The notes: a model not told the origin generated them from the letters alone. Counted from the first letter of the stretch, positions 55,912 to 64,000 are shown. The stretch is 64,000 nucleotides of DNA from Fibrobacterota bacterium (GCA_003165595.1 PLWQ01000012.1:457542-521541), one strand, 5' to 3'. Numbers and translations: made by a program.

Positions 55912-58719
55912 TCAGGGAATCAAAACCACCCGCTTGACACACGGCAAAGCTCCGTCGGCGGAATATCTCACAAGAAAGATACCCGCGCAGTCTGCCGATC
56001 CCGAACGATTAACAAAATGCCAGCCAGCAGACTGCTTCTCGCAGGTGATTCTACGGATCGACTTGCCGTTTGCAGCCAGGATCTCCAGGGAGACATTCGC
56101 CGTTTTGCTCAGGAAATACCTCAGCGCGCCGCCCGCACCGCTTATCGTGACCGTTGGGGTCAAGGATACATTTGTCGCTCGCATAGGAACGTGCGCAGAC
56201 GAGGAGATAGACGACACCGGATAGGTGGTAAACGAAGCGGTGCCGGAGCCAAGCCCGGCAGCTGCGGCCGTGACCGTCGCCGTGCCCGGCGTGAACGTGG
56301 AGCGGACGGCCACCTTGCACATGCCGCCTTCGGCCGACAGCTCGTGGTCGAGCGGCGAGTGATAGTCGATTGGTTTCCCCGCGGTAACGAGCTGATCGCT
56401 TCCTCCTCGGTAGTCGCCCGGGCCGGAGACGCTGAACGTGATCAGGTTGCTTGCCGTGGGGCACCAGATTCCGTTGGCGTCAACCACGGTTGCGAGGACA
56501 AACGCGGCATCCGTGCCGTTTGCCTGGATCTGAAACGTGTCTCCGCTGGGCTTTACCAGGGCAGGCTCCACGGTAAGAAGGATATGGTCCGGATTGCCCG
56601 CGGTCTTCTTTTCGTCGAAACAGACCACATTTCCGCTTGCGTCAAGCCCCTCGGCGCGAAGCGTGCCGGCCGCCCATGTCACGTTCCAGAAACACTGATA
56701 CGGCAGCTGTGTGGTGTTCTGGTCGGTGCCGTCGCCGGTCCCGGTCCACGGGTTGGGCGTCTTGATTCCTTGACTCGTGCCATTGATGAGCAGCCGGACG
56801 CTTGGACAGTTGCTGAATGCGTTCACCTGCACGTTGCCCGAGCGGTTCCAGTGATGTGCAAGGGCCACAACCGGTTTCACCGAATAGGGTGTCCATGCCG
56901 CCTTGTAAATGTAGTACAGCATCTTGGGAATACGGTTGAAGTCCATCATGGAGGAACCGAACGACCGCACGCTTCCCTCGCCCACGCCTTCGAGAAACGC
57001 GCCCGACTCGCCCGGCGTTTCGCACAGATACCATTGTGACAGCCCGAAGCAGTTTGCCTGCCGCGCTTTTCGCCAGTTTTGGACATAGGGGCCGGCGAAC
57101 GCGAGTTCGTAGTCGTACGCATACCGTGCCGTCCTTGCGCCGCCCCACGCTTCCGCGCCCCAGCAGGGAGTGTTCGGGAGGCTGTTCTTCATTGATATTT
57201 CGCAACCGGAAGACGAGCAGGAAATAATGTCCGCGATCGTGGGATCCGCCGCGCTCCCACCCCTGTCGGACTGCGCCCTCGTGTTGACAGAATCCCACGT
57301 CTTGGAGATGGCCTTGAGCTGGGCTGCAAATGTCGGGTCAATGGGCCCGTTGCTTACTTCCCAGGCAAGAATGGAAGGATCATTCCTGTCCCGAATTATC
57401 ATGTCTCTGTGCAGTCCGGACTTGTAGGTCTTTTTCGTGTCGTTCAGCTGGGCCGTGCTGAACGTGCCTTCGAGCTCGCCGCTCGGCTGCACCAGCATCA
57501 CGCCGTACGCGTCGCATGCATGGACGAATTCGGGGCTGCTGGAGGAATGGCCCGGCCGCCACATGTTGGCGCTGCAGTTCGCAGCAAGCTTTGCGTCGCG
57601 CCACTGCTGTTCCTCGGGCACCGCGGTCCCCAGCGCGGGATAGTCGTACCGGCTCGAAACTCCCCACATATAGTGCTGGTGTCCATTGATATACGGGAAA
57701 TTGTGGTCCCAGGTGATAGTGCGTATGCCCAGCGGGCTCTGGAAGACATCCACCGTTGTCCCGCCCACCTTTACAATGTGATACACCTGATACAGATACG
57801 GCTGTCCAAAGGTGCTGCCGGCCGGATACCACAGATGCGGATCGGCAATGGTGCAGTTGACATCAAACACGAGGTTCGTGTCCGCGCCGACCGTCTGGGT
57901 ATTATCCGACGTATATACAACGGTCTGCGTGGCATCAACAATCTTGGTGGTGACCGTCACCGCCTGGGCCGCTGCATTGTCGTTGCGCACATTGGTTTGC
58001 ACCTTGACAACTGCCGAAGCGTCGGAACAGGAAACCGTGGCAACGTAGGTGCCCCATTGGTTCAGCACCGAGTATACGTTGAGCGGCACATGGACCTTGT
58101 CGGTGACATGCATGTACACGGGCCGGAACAGTCCGTAGTCGCCCTGCCCGAACCGGTAGTCTATGGAAAAGCCGGGATAGGTAAAAAATCCGCCGTTGCC
58201 GCTCATCTTGACGGCCAGGACATTGTCGGTTCCGTCGAATTTCGCGTACGGGGTAATGTCCACCGCAAACCCGATGAACCCCACCACGTGCGTTGCATTG
58301 GCGTTAATGCCGTCGTTGCCGGGCAGGAACGTACCGTTGATGTATACCGCCGCGCCGAGGTGGGCACCTTCGAATTCCACGAATATTTTTCTTCCGGAAT
58401 AACCCGAGTCGAGCGTGAAGTGCTTCCTGTACCACGAGACGCCTCCGTACATGGACCCCGTGGCGCCGCCGCCCGACTGGTTGTTGAACGATTCCGTGTC
58501 GCTCCAGGTGTGGGGAATGCCGACGGTGCTCCATGTCGCATCGCTGGTGGCCGGAAGTTGCGCATTGGCAATATCGCCCTTTGCAAATTTCCACGGGGTG
58601 GCCCCCAGGTTGATTTTGACCCTGTTGCCTTGCTCCGGCGCGTACGTATCCGCAAGACAGCCCGCGGCCGCCAAAATCACCGCGGCGCAAACTGCCGCAG
58701 CTCTTGTTTTGAAGAACAT
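55912..58719 (-). CDS. Secreted glycoside hydrolase family 2-like protein with altered acid/base site
   Basis: A 935-residue exported protein; I start at ATG 58719 because the signal peptide begins there and GGGGGAG precedes it. Domains in order: GH2 sugar-binding jelly roll (about 25-210), Ig-like (220-320), TIM barrel ('PLGIRTITWDHNFPYINGHQ' onward, 325-620), further Ig-like domains, and a T9SS-like tail ('ILAANGKSIRRI'). The motif that should read SxGNE reads 'WEVSNGPIDP', so the general acid/base Glu is missing. 'PCWGAEAWGG' may carry the nucleophile. It is either a non-canonical GH2 or a carbohydrate-binding protein. The outer membrane or cell exterior is the likely location. Confidence 0.85.
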   Translation of the reverse strand: MFFKTRAAAVCAAVILAAAGCLADTYAPEQGNRVKINLGATPWKFAKGDIANAQLPATSDATWSTVGIPHTWSDTESFNNQSGGGATGSMYGGVSWYRKHFTLDSGYSGRKIFVEFEGAHLGAAVYINGTFLPGNDGINANATHVVGFIGFAVDITPYAKFDGTDNVLAVKMSGNGGFFTYPGFSIDYRFGQGDYGLFRPVYMHVTDKVHVPLNVYSVLNQWGTYVATVSCSDASAVVKVQTNVRNDNAAAQAVTVTTKIVDATQTVVYTSDNTQTVGADTNLVFDVNCTIADPHLWYPAGSTFGQPYLYQVYHIVKVGGTTVDVFQSPLGIRTITWDHNFPYINGHQHYMWGVSSRYDYPALGTAVPEEQQWRDAKLAANCSANMWRPGHSSSSPEFVHACDAYGVMLVQPSGELEGTFSTAQLNDTKKTYKSGLHRDMIIRDRNDPSILAWEVSNGPIDPTFAAQLKAISKTWDSVNTRAQSDRGGSAADPTIADIISCSSSGCEISMKNSLPNTPCWGAEAWGGARTARYAYDYELAFAGPYVQNWRKARQANCFGLSQWYLCETPGESGAFLEGVGEGSVRSFGSSMMDFNRIPKMLYYIYKAAWTPYSVKPVVALAHHWNRSGNVQVNAFSNCPSVRLLINGTSQGIKTPNPWTGTGDGTDQNTTQLPYQCFWNVTWAAGTLRAEGLDASGNVVCFDEKKTAGNPDHILLTVEPALVKPSGDTFQIQANGTDAAFVLATVVDANGIWCPTASNLITFSVSGPGDYRGGSDQLVTAGKPIDYHSPLDHELSAEGGMCKVAVRSTFTPGTATVTAAAAGLGSGTASFTTYPVSSISSSAHVPMRATNVSLTPTVTISGAGGALRYFLSKTANVSLEILAANGKSIRRITCEKQSAGWHFVNRSGSADCAGIFLVRYSADGALPCVKRVVLIP

Positions 58720-59100
58720 GTCTCCCCCTTTGTTGGAATCGTAACCGACAAATTGTCTCGATGGAGCCGCGGGTATCATGTTTGAATGCGCCGCCCTGCA
58801 ATCCCCACGCATTACTTACGTACACCCCTTTGTGACAAAATATAATGAATATGAGACGAAATTGAGTCTTCCTTGCAATCATTGTTCACGCCCGTGAACA
58901 GGGGGGCCGGACGCAAGGCTCGCGCGCGACGGTGGGTGGGGACGTGTTTGAATCCAGATGGGCAAAAACGCCCGGGGGCTGCGGCCGAACTACTACTGCA
59001 AAAGCTGCACTATCCGGTGTACCATGACGGATACTGCGCAAACGGGCAGAAGCAATCTTCGCCAGGCGACTCGCTGCGGGGAATTTTCCCCTGGTTTTGA
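58720..59100. other. Intergenic region upstream of the GH2-like gene
   Basis: No gene is supported. TATATTTT reads on the minus strand at 58844-58837, 118 bases before the GH2-like start, and is a promoter candidate. The rest is GC-rich with short frames on both strands that do not resemble proteins. Confidence 0.5.
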
Positions 59101-59643
59101 TCAATGCATATGCATCTCATTCATCGGCGTGCCGGATTCATACGGGATAGTAACTTTCAGTCTCAATTTTTTACCGTTGACGATAAGTAAGATTGTCAAC
59201 GGGCCGTTCGGCAACACCACGTTGTTGCCGTAATGCGTCGATTGTTCGCCCTTTCCGATTGCCTGCATCATGACAATCGGAACGTCAACAGGATCGCCGA
59301 ATTGCTCCCCTTTTTCGTCAAGTGCCTGGAAACTCATTTTGACTTTTGCGTTTGTAATAGCCTTTTCCGTAAGTGCATTAAAAACATGGACGACCAGATG
59401 GCTGTTCGGTTTTGTTTCCGCATCAGGTTGCAAAGGCTTTGCCCCTCCCAGGATCAGCATTCCTTCCTTCGCGTTTCCGGCGGCAACCTGATCTTTTGTA
59501 AAGAATGGCTCGGCGGGCAGCACATGTAATTGGATATGCATGCCGCTGGTCGTTGTATCGGCCACAAAATGGCCGGCATGAACGCTACCGCAAGCAAGAA
59601 GGGAAAAGATGGCGGACAGGCCAAGAATGGGGAATTTACTCAT
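59101..59643 (-). CDS. Exported Met/His-rich protein, possibly metal-binding
   Basis: A 180-residue protein with a signal peptide ending near SVHAG. The mature part starts 'HFVADTTTSGMHIQLHVLPAEPFF', contains a beta-sandwich-like stretch ('SHLVVHVFNALTEKAITNAKVKMSF') and ends 'GTPMNEMHMH'. Clustered Met and His suggest copper or another soft metal, and the strand pattern recalls YtkA/FixH-type domains. I place the start at the second Met (59643), nine bases after AGGAGG; the first Met (59649) is only three bases from it. Function is a proposal only. Confidence 0.75.
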   Translation of the reverse strand: MSKFPILGLSAIFSLLACGSVHAGHFVADTTTSGMHIQLHVLPAEPFFTKDQVAAGNAKEGMLILGGAKPLQPDAETKPNSHLVVHVFNALTEKAITNAKVKMSFQALDEKGEQFGDPVDVPIVMMQAIGKGEQSTHYGNNVVLPNGPLTILLIVNGKKLRLKVTIPYESGTPMNEMHMH

Positions 59644-60033
59644 GCTCATCTTCCTCCTGGAAAAAGTACGGTCACCGGACCATTAAATACTTTTGCGTAC
59701 ATCATGGAGGGAAATTACTCGGATGATGTTTTCCAATGGGAATTGTGCAAACCTTGTGCCACGCGAACAGGCACAAGCAGACGGATCGGGGCAACACGCT
59801 GCATTGAGAATCGAGCGAGCTGTTTTCTCGTTTTCAAGAAGAGTTTTCTCACAATAAGAATTATCTCCCAGCCAAGGAACTGGCTGGCGCCGGGAATTCC
59901 GGCGCGAGGCAAAAGCTTCACCGGTCCGAGGTTCGTCATTTTTCCAGTGGAGAGCAAGTATATTATTTATTCGTTACGCGGCCGTCGACGCAAGGCCGCC
60001 TCGCCCCGGCAAACAAGGACCCCTTTGAAGCGG
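59644..60033. other. Divergent intergenic region before the TPM gene
   Basis: A frame runs through here into the TPM protein, but the residues before its signal peptide look random. I see no RNA gene, no repeat and no clear promoter. Confidence 0.4.
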
Positions 60034-60804
60034 ATGAATCAGTCGAGAATTCATATCTTTGTGCCGCTCCTGTGCGTATTTGCCCTGTGCACATGCGCGT
60101 TCGGCCAGACGTTCCCCGACCGGCCCTCCGGACCGGTGGCGGATCTTGCGGGCGTTGTGGACCAGCCCACGCAGCAGAAGATTTCGCTGGTGGCCCAGGC
60201 GCTCTGGGAGCAGGCCGGCTTCGGTCTTGTTGTGGCCACGTTGCCAAAGCTCGAAAACGCAACCGTCGACGACTATGCGCCGGAGCTTTACAAACGCTGG
60301 GGAATCGGAACAAAGGGATCCGACGAAGGGGTGCTGATCCTCCTCACGCTCGACCCCCGCAAAGCTCGCGTGGAAGTGGGCTACGGATCCGAAGGGTATC
60401 TCAATGATGCAAAGACGGGCAGAATACTTGACGAATTCGGAGTCCCGTATTTCAAGAACAACGACTATGCCGCGGGCCTGCTCAACATTTCTCTTGCAAT
60501 CGCCGGCGAGGTTTCGCGGGAGAAGCACATCACGCTGGCGCTTCCCGGACCCAGCGGCTATGCAATTACCCGGCACTATGCAAAAGTTTCGCCGCTAAAC
60601 CTGGTGCTCCTGCTCGCGGTCTTGATCTTCCTTCTGGCCACGCCCTTTGGCCGCACCATATTGTGGGCCATGCTCCTGAGCAGCCTGATGGGCGGCGGCC
60701 GCAGAGGCGGCGGCGGCTTTGGCGGGGGGTTCGGCGGCGGTGGTTTCGGAGGAGGGTTCGGCGGCGGCTCCAGCGGCGGCGGCGGGGCATCGCGAGGCTT
60801 CTGA
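60034..60804 (+). CDS. TPM-domain protein (YgcG family) with glycine-rich C terminus
   Basis: A 256-residue membrane protein. The signal peptide (about 1-23, ending CAFGQ) precedes a TPM_phosphatase/Rossmann-like domain: 'RPSGPVADLAGVVDQPTQQKI', 'FGLVVATLPKLENATVDDYA', 'RWGIGTKGSDEGVLILLTLDPRKARVEVGYGSEGYL'. One membrane helix ('LNLVLLLAVLIFLLATPFG', about 190-210) is followed by a long Gly/Phe-rich tail. TPM proteins commonly occur beside LemA, which is two genes downstream. I start at the Met before the signal peptide; the frame is open further upstream. Confidence 0.87.
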   Translation: MNQSRIHIFVPLLCVFALCTCAFGQTFPDRPSGPVADLAGVVDQPTQQKISLVAQALWEQAGFGLVVATLPKLENATVDDYAPELYKRWGIGTKGSDEGVLILLTLDPRKARVEVGYGSEGYLNDAKTGRILDEFGVPYFKNNDYAAGLLNISLAIAGEVSREKHITLALPGPSGYAITRHYAKVSPLNLVLLLAVLIFLLATPFGRTILWAMLLSSLMGGGRRGGGGFGGGFGGGGFGGGFGGGSSGGGGASRGF

Positions 60805-60820
60805 AGTCGGCTCCAGAAGA

Positions 60821-60850
60821 TTCACCGCAAAGGCGCAAAGAACGCAAAGG
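60821..60850 (+). repeat. CGCAAAGG-type AG-rich repeat
   Basis: TTCACCGCAAAGGCGCAAAG continues into AACGCAAAGG: three near-copies of a GCAAAG unit. This type of motif appears in intergenic regions of many unrelated genomes. No gene lies in 60805-60981. Confidence 0.5.
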
Positions 60851-60981
60851 ACAAATGAATAGTTGACAATTGACTGCAAAGAAGATATTCGAGGCCCAGC
60901 TCCGGGTCCCCGGCTCTCTAAATCCGGAATCTGGCATCGTTGGTACCTCGCGAAGCACCTGTTAGGAAAAGAGGTTCGTGT

Positions 60982-61713
60982 ATGGGAATAATTACCAACC
61001 CAATCGATCTTGCAAAACTGGCAGCCGCGGATTTTGCCGCCTGCTACGGAAGCGACCTCGTGTCGGTTATCGTGTATGGAAGCGCTGCGGGGCAGGATTT
61101 CGCCCCGAAAAGGTCCGACATCAACCTGCTCGTGGTTCTTTCGGCGATCACACTTCCGGTGCTCGAAAAATCGATTGCGGTCCAGCAGAAATGGATGAAG
61201 AAGCGGTTTGCTCGACCGCTGTTTCTGGACAAGGAATATGTCGCGAGTTCACTCGATTCATTTCCCATCGAGTTCTTCGACATGAAGGACTGCCACAGCG
61301 TCGTTTTCGGCGAGGACGTTTTCCAGAATCTGGTGATCGAGAAAAGCGACTTGCGGCTTCAGATCGAGCGGGAAGTCAAGGGAAAATGGCTGCACCTTAA
61401 CCGGGGCTGGCTGGAGTCAAAGGGAAACCCAGCGCGACTCCGGCTGCTGCTGTCGCTTTCCATAAGGGATTTCTCGCCGATCTTCAGAGCCATCCTCCAT
61501 GTGAAGGGGCTTCCGATTCCACGCGAAAGATCCGCCCTGTTTGCTGCCGCGGGCTCGGCCTTCGGTCTCAAAGGGGGATCGCTGGAAAACGCATTGACCG
61601 CAATCAAAAGCGGTGGCAGGCGCGAAATGACGGCAGCCTTCCCGCCCTACGCGGACGCCATTAAATCCATGTGCAACGCCATAGACCAAATCTCAACAAA
61701 GGAGAAGTCATGA
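60982..61713 (+). CDS. Nucleotidyltransferase-fold protein with one catalytic Asp replaced by Asn
   Basis: A 243-residue protein. The pol-beta-type motif VYGSAAGQDFAPKRSDINLL (residues about 31-50) has the GS and the first Asp, but the second metal ligand, normally SDxDL, is Asn. The rest is helical. I start at MGIITNPIDL (60982), seven bases after AGAGG. It sits between the TPM and lemA genes and overlaps lemA by four bases, so the three are a unit. It may modify a protein or nucleotide partner, or be inactive and bind only. Confidence 0.78.
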   Translation: MGIITNPIDLAKLAAADFAACYGSDLVSVIVYGSAAGQDFAPKRSDINLLVVLSAITLPVLEKSIAVQQKWMKKRFARPLFLDKEYVASSLDSFPIEFFDMKDCHSVVFGEDVFQNLVIEKSDLRLQIEREVKGKWLHLNRGWLESKGNPARLRLLLSLSIRDFSPIFRAILHVKGLPIPRERSALFAAAGSAFGLKGGSLENALTAIKSGGRREMTAAFPPYADAIKSMCNAIDQISTKEKS

Positions 61714-62276
61714 AAACATCGTACAAAGTCCTGATCGTTATCGGCATCGTGGTGGTGCTTGCGCTTGTCGTCGCCAGCCAGTTTATCGGATGGAAGAACC
61801 GGCTCGTTTCTCTGGACGAAAACACGAAGACCCAATGGGCCCAGGTGGAAAGCCAGTTGCAGCGCCGACTCGATTTGATCCCCAACCTTGTCGAAACCGT
61901 CAAGGGATACGCCAAGCATGAGGAGTCCGTTCTCACCGAAGTGACGAAGGCACGCGCGAGTGTCGCCGGGGCGAACACCCCTTCCGAGAAGATGGCGACA
62001 AATAATCAACTCACCTCCGCCCTGTCGCGGTTGCTGGTTGTTGTCGAACGCTACCCCGATCTCAAAGCGAACCAGAACTTCCTGGCTTTGCAGGATGAGC
62101 TTGCGGGAACGGAAAACCGCATTTCGGTGGCGCGCCAGCGGTACAACGAAGCCGCCCGCGCGCTCAACGCTACGCGCAGAATGTTTCCCTACAGCCTGGT
62201 GGCGGGCACGTTCAAGGAAGCGCCCTATTTCGAAGCCACAGCAGAAGCGAAAGAGGCGCCAAAAGTTAAGTTTTGA
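61710..62276 (+). CDS. lemA: LemA family protein
   Basis: A 188-residue protein with one N-terminal membrane helix (about 7-27) and the LemA four-helix body: 'RLVSLDENTKTQWAQVESQLQRRLDLIPNLVETVKGYAKHEE' is the family signature. 'ARQRYNEAARALNATRRMFP' is its second. AAAGGAG is five bases before ATG 61710. LemA proteins remodel or organise the membrane in an unclear way and usually neighbour TPM proteins, as here. Confidence 0.94.
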   Translation: MKTSYKVLIVIGIVVVLALVVASQFIGWKNRLVSLDENTKTQWAQVESQLQRRLDLIPNLVETVKGYAKHEESVLTEVTKARASVAGANTPSEKMATNNQLTSALSRLLVVVERYPDLKANQNFLALQDELAGTENRISVARQRYNEAARALNATRRMFPYSLVAGTFKEAPYFEATAEAKEAPKVKF

Positions 62277-62330
62277 CGCCCTTTCCGGCGGCCCCAGAGG
62301 ACGAGATGCGTGGAGATCCTCCGTCGCCGC

Positions 62331-63527
62331 CTATTTCCCTCTCCGCATCCCCCGAAACACCACGTAGCTCACCATCCAGCAAATCCCCGCCGCGCCCAAC
62401 GCCAGAATGATGCTGCCGAAAAACCAGTCCATGCCGCCTGAAATATACGGCGCCAGCCTGCTGTGAACGAACCCCGCGCTCCAGGTCCGTGGCACTACGA
62501 GCTTTCCAATGGCGACTGCCGCCGCGATAATAAGCGGCAGAAACGGCAGCGAGGATATGCTGACTCCCAAGAAGGCAAGCGGCTTGTTGAGCCGCAGCGC
62601 CATGGCGAGCGCAAAAACGGTGAGCACCTGGAATCCGTAAATGGGAAAAATGCCTATGAACACGCCCAGCGACAGCGACCAGGCCGCCTCTTTCGGCGTC
62701 GAATGAGCTTGAAGTTCGTGCCGGAAGAGCGCTGCTATTTTTTGCCGCCATGTTGCGCCCGGCATATCCACGATGAGAAACGGCACGAACAGCTTGATTA
62801 TCACCGCCTTCGAATTTACCGTGAATATTCGCAGAAAATCCCGGACCGGCCGGAAATGAGATACGGCTGTATTCCGAGGCGCATAGTAGAGCCGGACCGG
62901 GACCGATTTTACCGGAATGCCGTTCCAGGCTGCCTTGACAAGCGCTTCTTGTTCGAATTCGTACCGGTCGCCCTTGCAGGCGAGGGCCGCAATTTCCAAA
63001 AGCGGGAACGCGCGGAACCCGCATTGCGTATCGCCAATATCGAGTCCGGTAATGAATTTGTACCAGAACGACCCAAAGCGCCGGCCCGCGGCCGAGCGGC
63101 GGGGCTGGCCGGTCCGCCCCGAATCGAGAACCCGGTCGCCGATCCACAGCGCCTTCGGGTCCAGCGTGATGCTTCCCAGGAATGCCGGGATGTCGGCGGC
63201 GGAGTGCTGGCCGTCGGCGTCCAGCGTTATCGCGTGTGTGAATCCAAGGGCAAGGGCCTTTTCGAACCCGGCGCGAAGCGCCGCGCCCTTGCCGCGGTTG
63301 GTCTCGAATTCGGTGGCATGAACTCGCGCGTTCGATTCGGCAAGTTCAGCAAGAACCGACTTTGTTTCGTCCGTTGAGCCGTCGTTGACAACGATAATGT
63401 CGGGCAGGTATTCGGCCGTTTTCGCAACGACGGCGGCAAGGGTTCCGGCATTGTTGTACGTGGGGATTATTGCAATCGGGCGAACGAATGAAGAACGCGG
63501 AAGAGTTGCGGTATTGGTTGTAGGCAT
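62331..63527 (-). CDS. Glycosyltransferase family 2 fused to a DUF2062 domain
   Basis: A 398-residue protein. The GT-A domain (about 15-235) has 'VRPIAIIPTYNNAGTLAAVV', 'VVNDGSTDETKSVL' and the DAD/DxD motif in 'TLDADGQH', as in dolichyl-phosphate mannosyl-type enzymes. The C-terminal part (about 250-395) is a DUF2062 domain with three membrane helices ('GVFIGIFPIYGFQVLTVFALAM', then two more). GT2-DUF2062 fusions occur in several Gram-negatives; the glycan is unknown. No ribosome-binding site is seen. Confidence 0.88.
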   Translation of the reverse strand: MPTTNTATLPRSSFVRPIAIIPTYNNAGTLAAVVAKTAEYLPDIIVVNDGSTDETKSVLAELAESNARVHATEFETNRGKGAALRAGFEKALALGFTHAITLDADGQHSAADIPAFLGSITLDPKALWIGDRVLDSGRTGQPRRSAAGRRFGSFWYKFITGLDIGDTQCGFRAFPLLEIAALACKGDRYEFEQEALVKAAWNGIPVKSVPVRLYYAPRNTAVSHFRPVRDFLRIFTVNSKAVIIKLFVPFLIVDMPGATWRQKIAALFRHELQAHSTPKEAAWSLSLGVFIGIFPIYGFQVLTVFALAMALRLNKPLAFLGVSISSLPFLPLIIAAAVAIGKLVVPRTWSAGFVHSRLAPYISGGMDWFFGSIILALGAAGICWMVSYVVFRGMRRGK

Positions 63528-63563
63528 TTGGAGCGCGAAGCGGCCGGGCAGCGCTGCCGGAGG

Positions 63564-63788
63564 CTATGCGGCGCGGGACACGGCTTCGCGGAGTTCCTTT
63601 GAAAGCCTTACTTCCCTGAAAAAGGCCTTGGGGTACAAATAGTCCTCTCCGGATTCGTCAATCACTCGCACATGACCGTGTTTCTCGGCAGAAGCGTCCG
63701 GGATGCTTTCGTACAGCTTCCGCTGCTCCAGCGAGGCCGCATAGCCTTGGTTTTCGATGCAAACGACAAACGTACGATCTTTATTCAT
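63564..63788 (-). CDS. Small conserved protein, second gene of a two-gene cassette
   Basis: A 74-residue protein: 'MNKDRTFVVCIENQGYAASLEQRKLY', then 'DESGEDYLYPKAFF'. I recognise this as a small conserved protein that typically pairs with a 'KGIATV...ELHWYE' protein, but no function is known to me. The start overlaps the preceding gene's stop by four bases (ATGA). It is cytoplasmic, with no signal or membrane segment. Confidence 0.75.
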   Translation of the reverse strand: MNKDRTFVVCIENQGYAASLEQRKLYESIPDASAEKHGHVRVIDESGEDYLYPKAFFREVRLSKELREAVSRAA

Positions 63789-64000
63789 GACTGTTTCTCC
63801 CGCACGAACCGTTTTACTTTCGTTTCCACCTTGCCTATCCCGTTGCATTCGTACCAGTGAAGCTCGACCTCTGTTACAAATCCGTCGGCAAAACATACCG
63901 TCGCGATACCCTTCATTTTCATCCAGCGCCCAGGGCCGTAGACTTTCTTGAGCCGCCTGAGCTCACGGATCGATGCGCCTGTCGCAATTGTTTCCTTCTG
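63785..64000 (-). CDS. Partial gene, first of the two-gene cassette
   Basis: The last 71 residues of a minus-strand gene that begins beyond the window. The C terminus reads 'ASIRELRRLKKVYGPGRWMK', then 'KGIATVCFADGFVTEVELHWYE' and a Lys/Arg-rich end. The strong positive charge suggests nucleic-acid contact. Its coupling by four-base overlap to the next gene suggests a two-protein module, perhaps toxin-antitoxin-like, but that is speculation. Confidence 0.7.
   Translation of the reverse strand, partial: QKETIATGASIRELRRLKKVYGPGRWMKMKGIATVCFADGFVTEVELHWYECNGIGKVETKVKRFVREKQS

Overview
The window comes from a Gram-negative, GC-rich bacterium with an elaborate outer membrane. The evidence is several lipobox signals, SurA-type chaperones, an SLBB polysaccharide exporter, a very large barrel-like envelope protein, and three secreted proteins ending in tails that resemble type IX secretion sorting domains. 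Together with the adenosylcobalamin-dependent ribonucleotide reductase, this points to the FCB group, most plausibly Fibrobacterota/Chitinispirillia or a neighbour; that placement is an inference. No phage, insertion sequence with a transposase, rRNA or CRISPR array is visible. The accessory content is a toxin-antitoxin pair, PIN-toxin remnants and families of short dispersed intergenic repeats.

Layout. 1-5,088: a lipoprotein gene with its own terminator, then a tight four-gene operon of ECF sigma factor, zinc-finger anti-sigma factor, caspase-like protease joined to a probable outer-membrane barrel, and lipoprotein. 5,286-7,373 (minus): a Nif3-family protein and prfB with an intact programmed +1 frameshift. 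7,400-10,226: a hairpin-rich element, tandem NrdR-like boxes and the class II ribonucleotide reductase. 10,467-14,239: PhoH-like ATPase, an 812-bp repeat-rich gap, hemW and convergent greA with a promoter and attenuator-like leader. 14,579-21,487: recF, DUF721/DciA-like gene, gyrB, surE, gyrA. 21,583-32,314 (minus): SLBB exporter; then mfd, two exported prolyl isomerases, a methyltransferase, ftsE without ftsX, and a UDP-glucuronate epimerase in a compact run. 32,371-33,515: degenerate vapC copies flanking a ParE/RelE-type toxin-antitoxin pair. 33,720-39,057 (minus): two tandem secreted paralogues, a small Ala/Gln-rich protein, a lone response regulator and tRNA-Lys. 39,216-47,587: giant envelope protein, recG, a processive glycosyltransferase and a ketopantoate reductase. 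47,811-55,607: a 2,598-residue TPR protein with six 273-residue modules. 55,912-64,000: GH2-like secreted enzyme, Met/His-rich exported protein, a TPM-nucleotidyltransferase-LemA cluster, a glycosyltransferase-DUF2062 fusion, and a two-gene cassette running off the window.

How the genes work together. Housekeeping genes (replication, repair, RNA polymerase rescue, termination, dNTP synthesis) are mixed with genes for the cell envelope. The best candidate for an undescribed system is the sigma/anti-sigma/caspase-barrel/lipoprotein operon, which looks like an envelope-sensing circuit able to couple transcription to a protease. Secondary points of interest are a 3'-UTR element shared by two unrelated genes, a three-copy repeat family, a recurrent TATATTTT promoter-like motif, and the long-period modular TPR protein.
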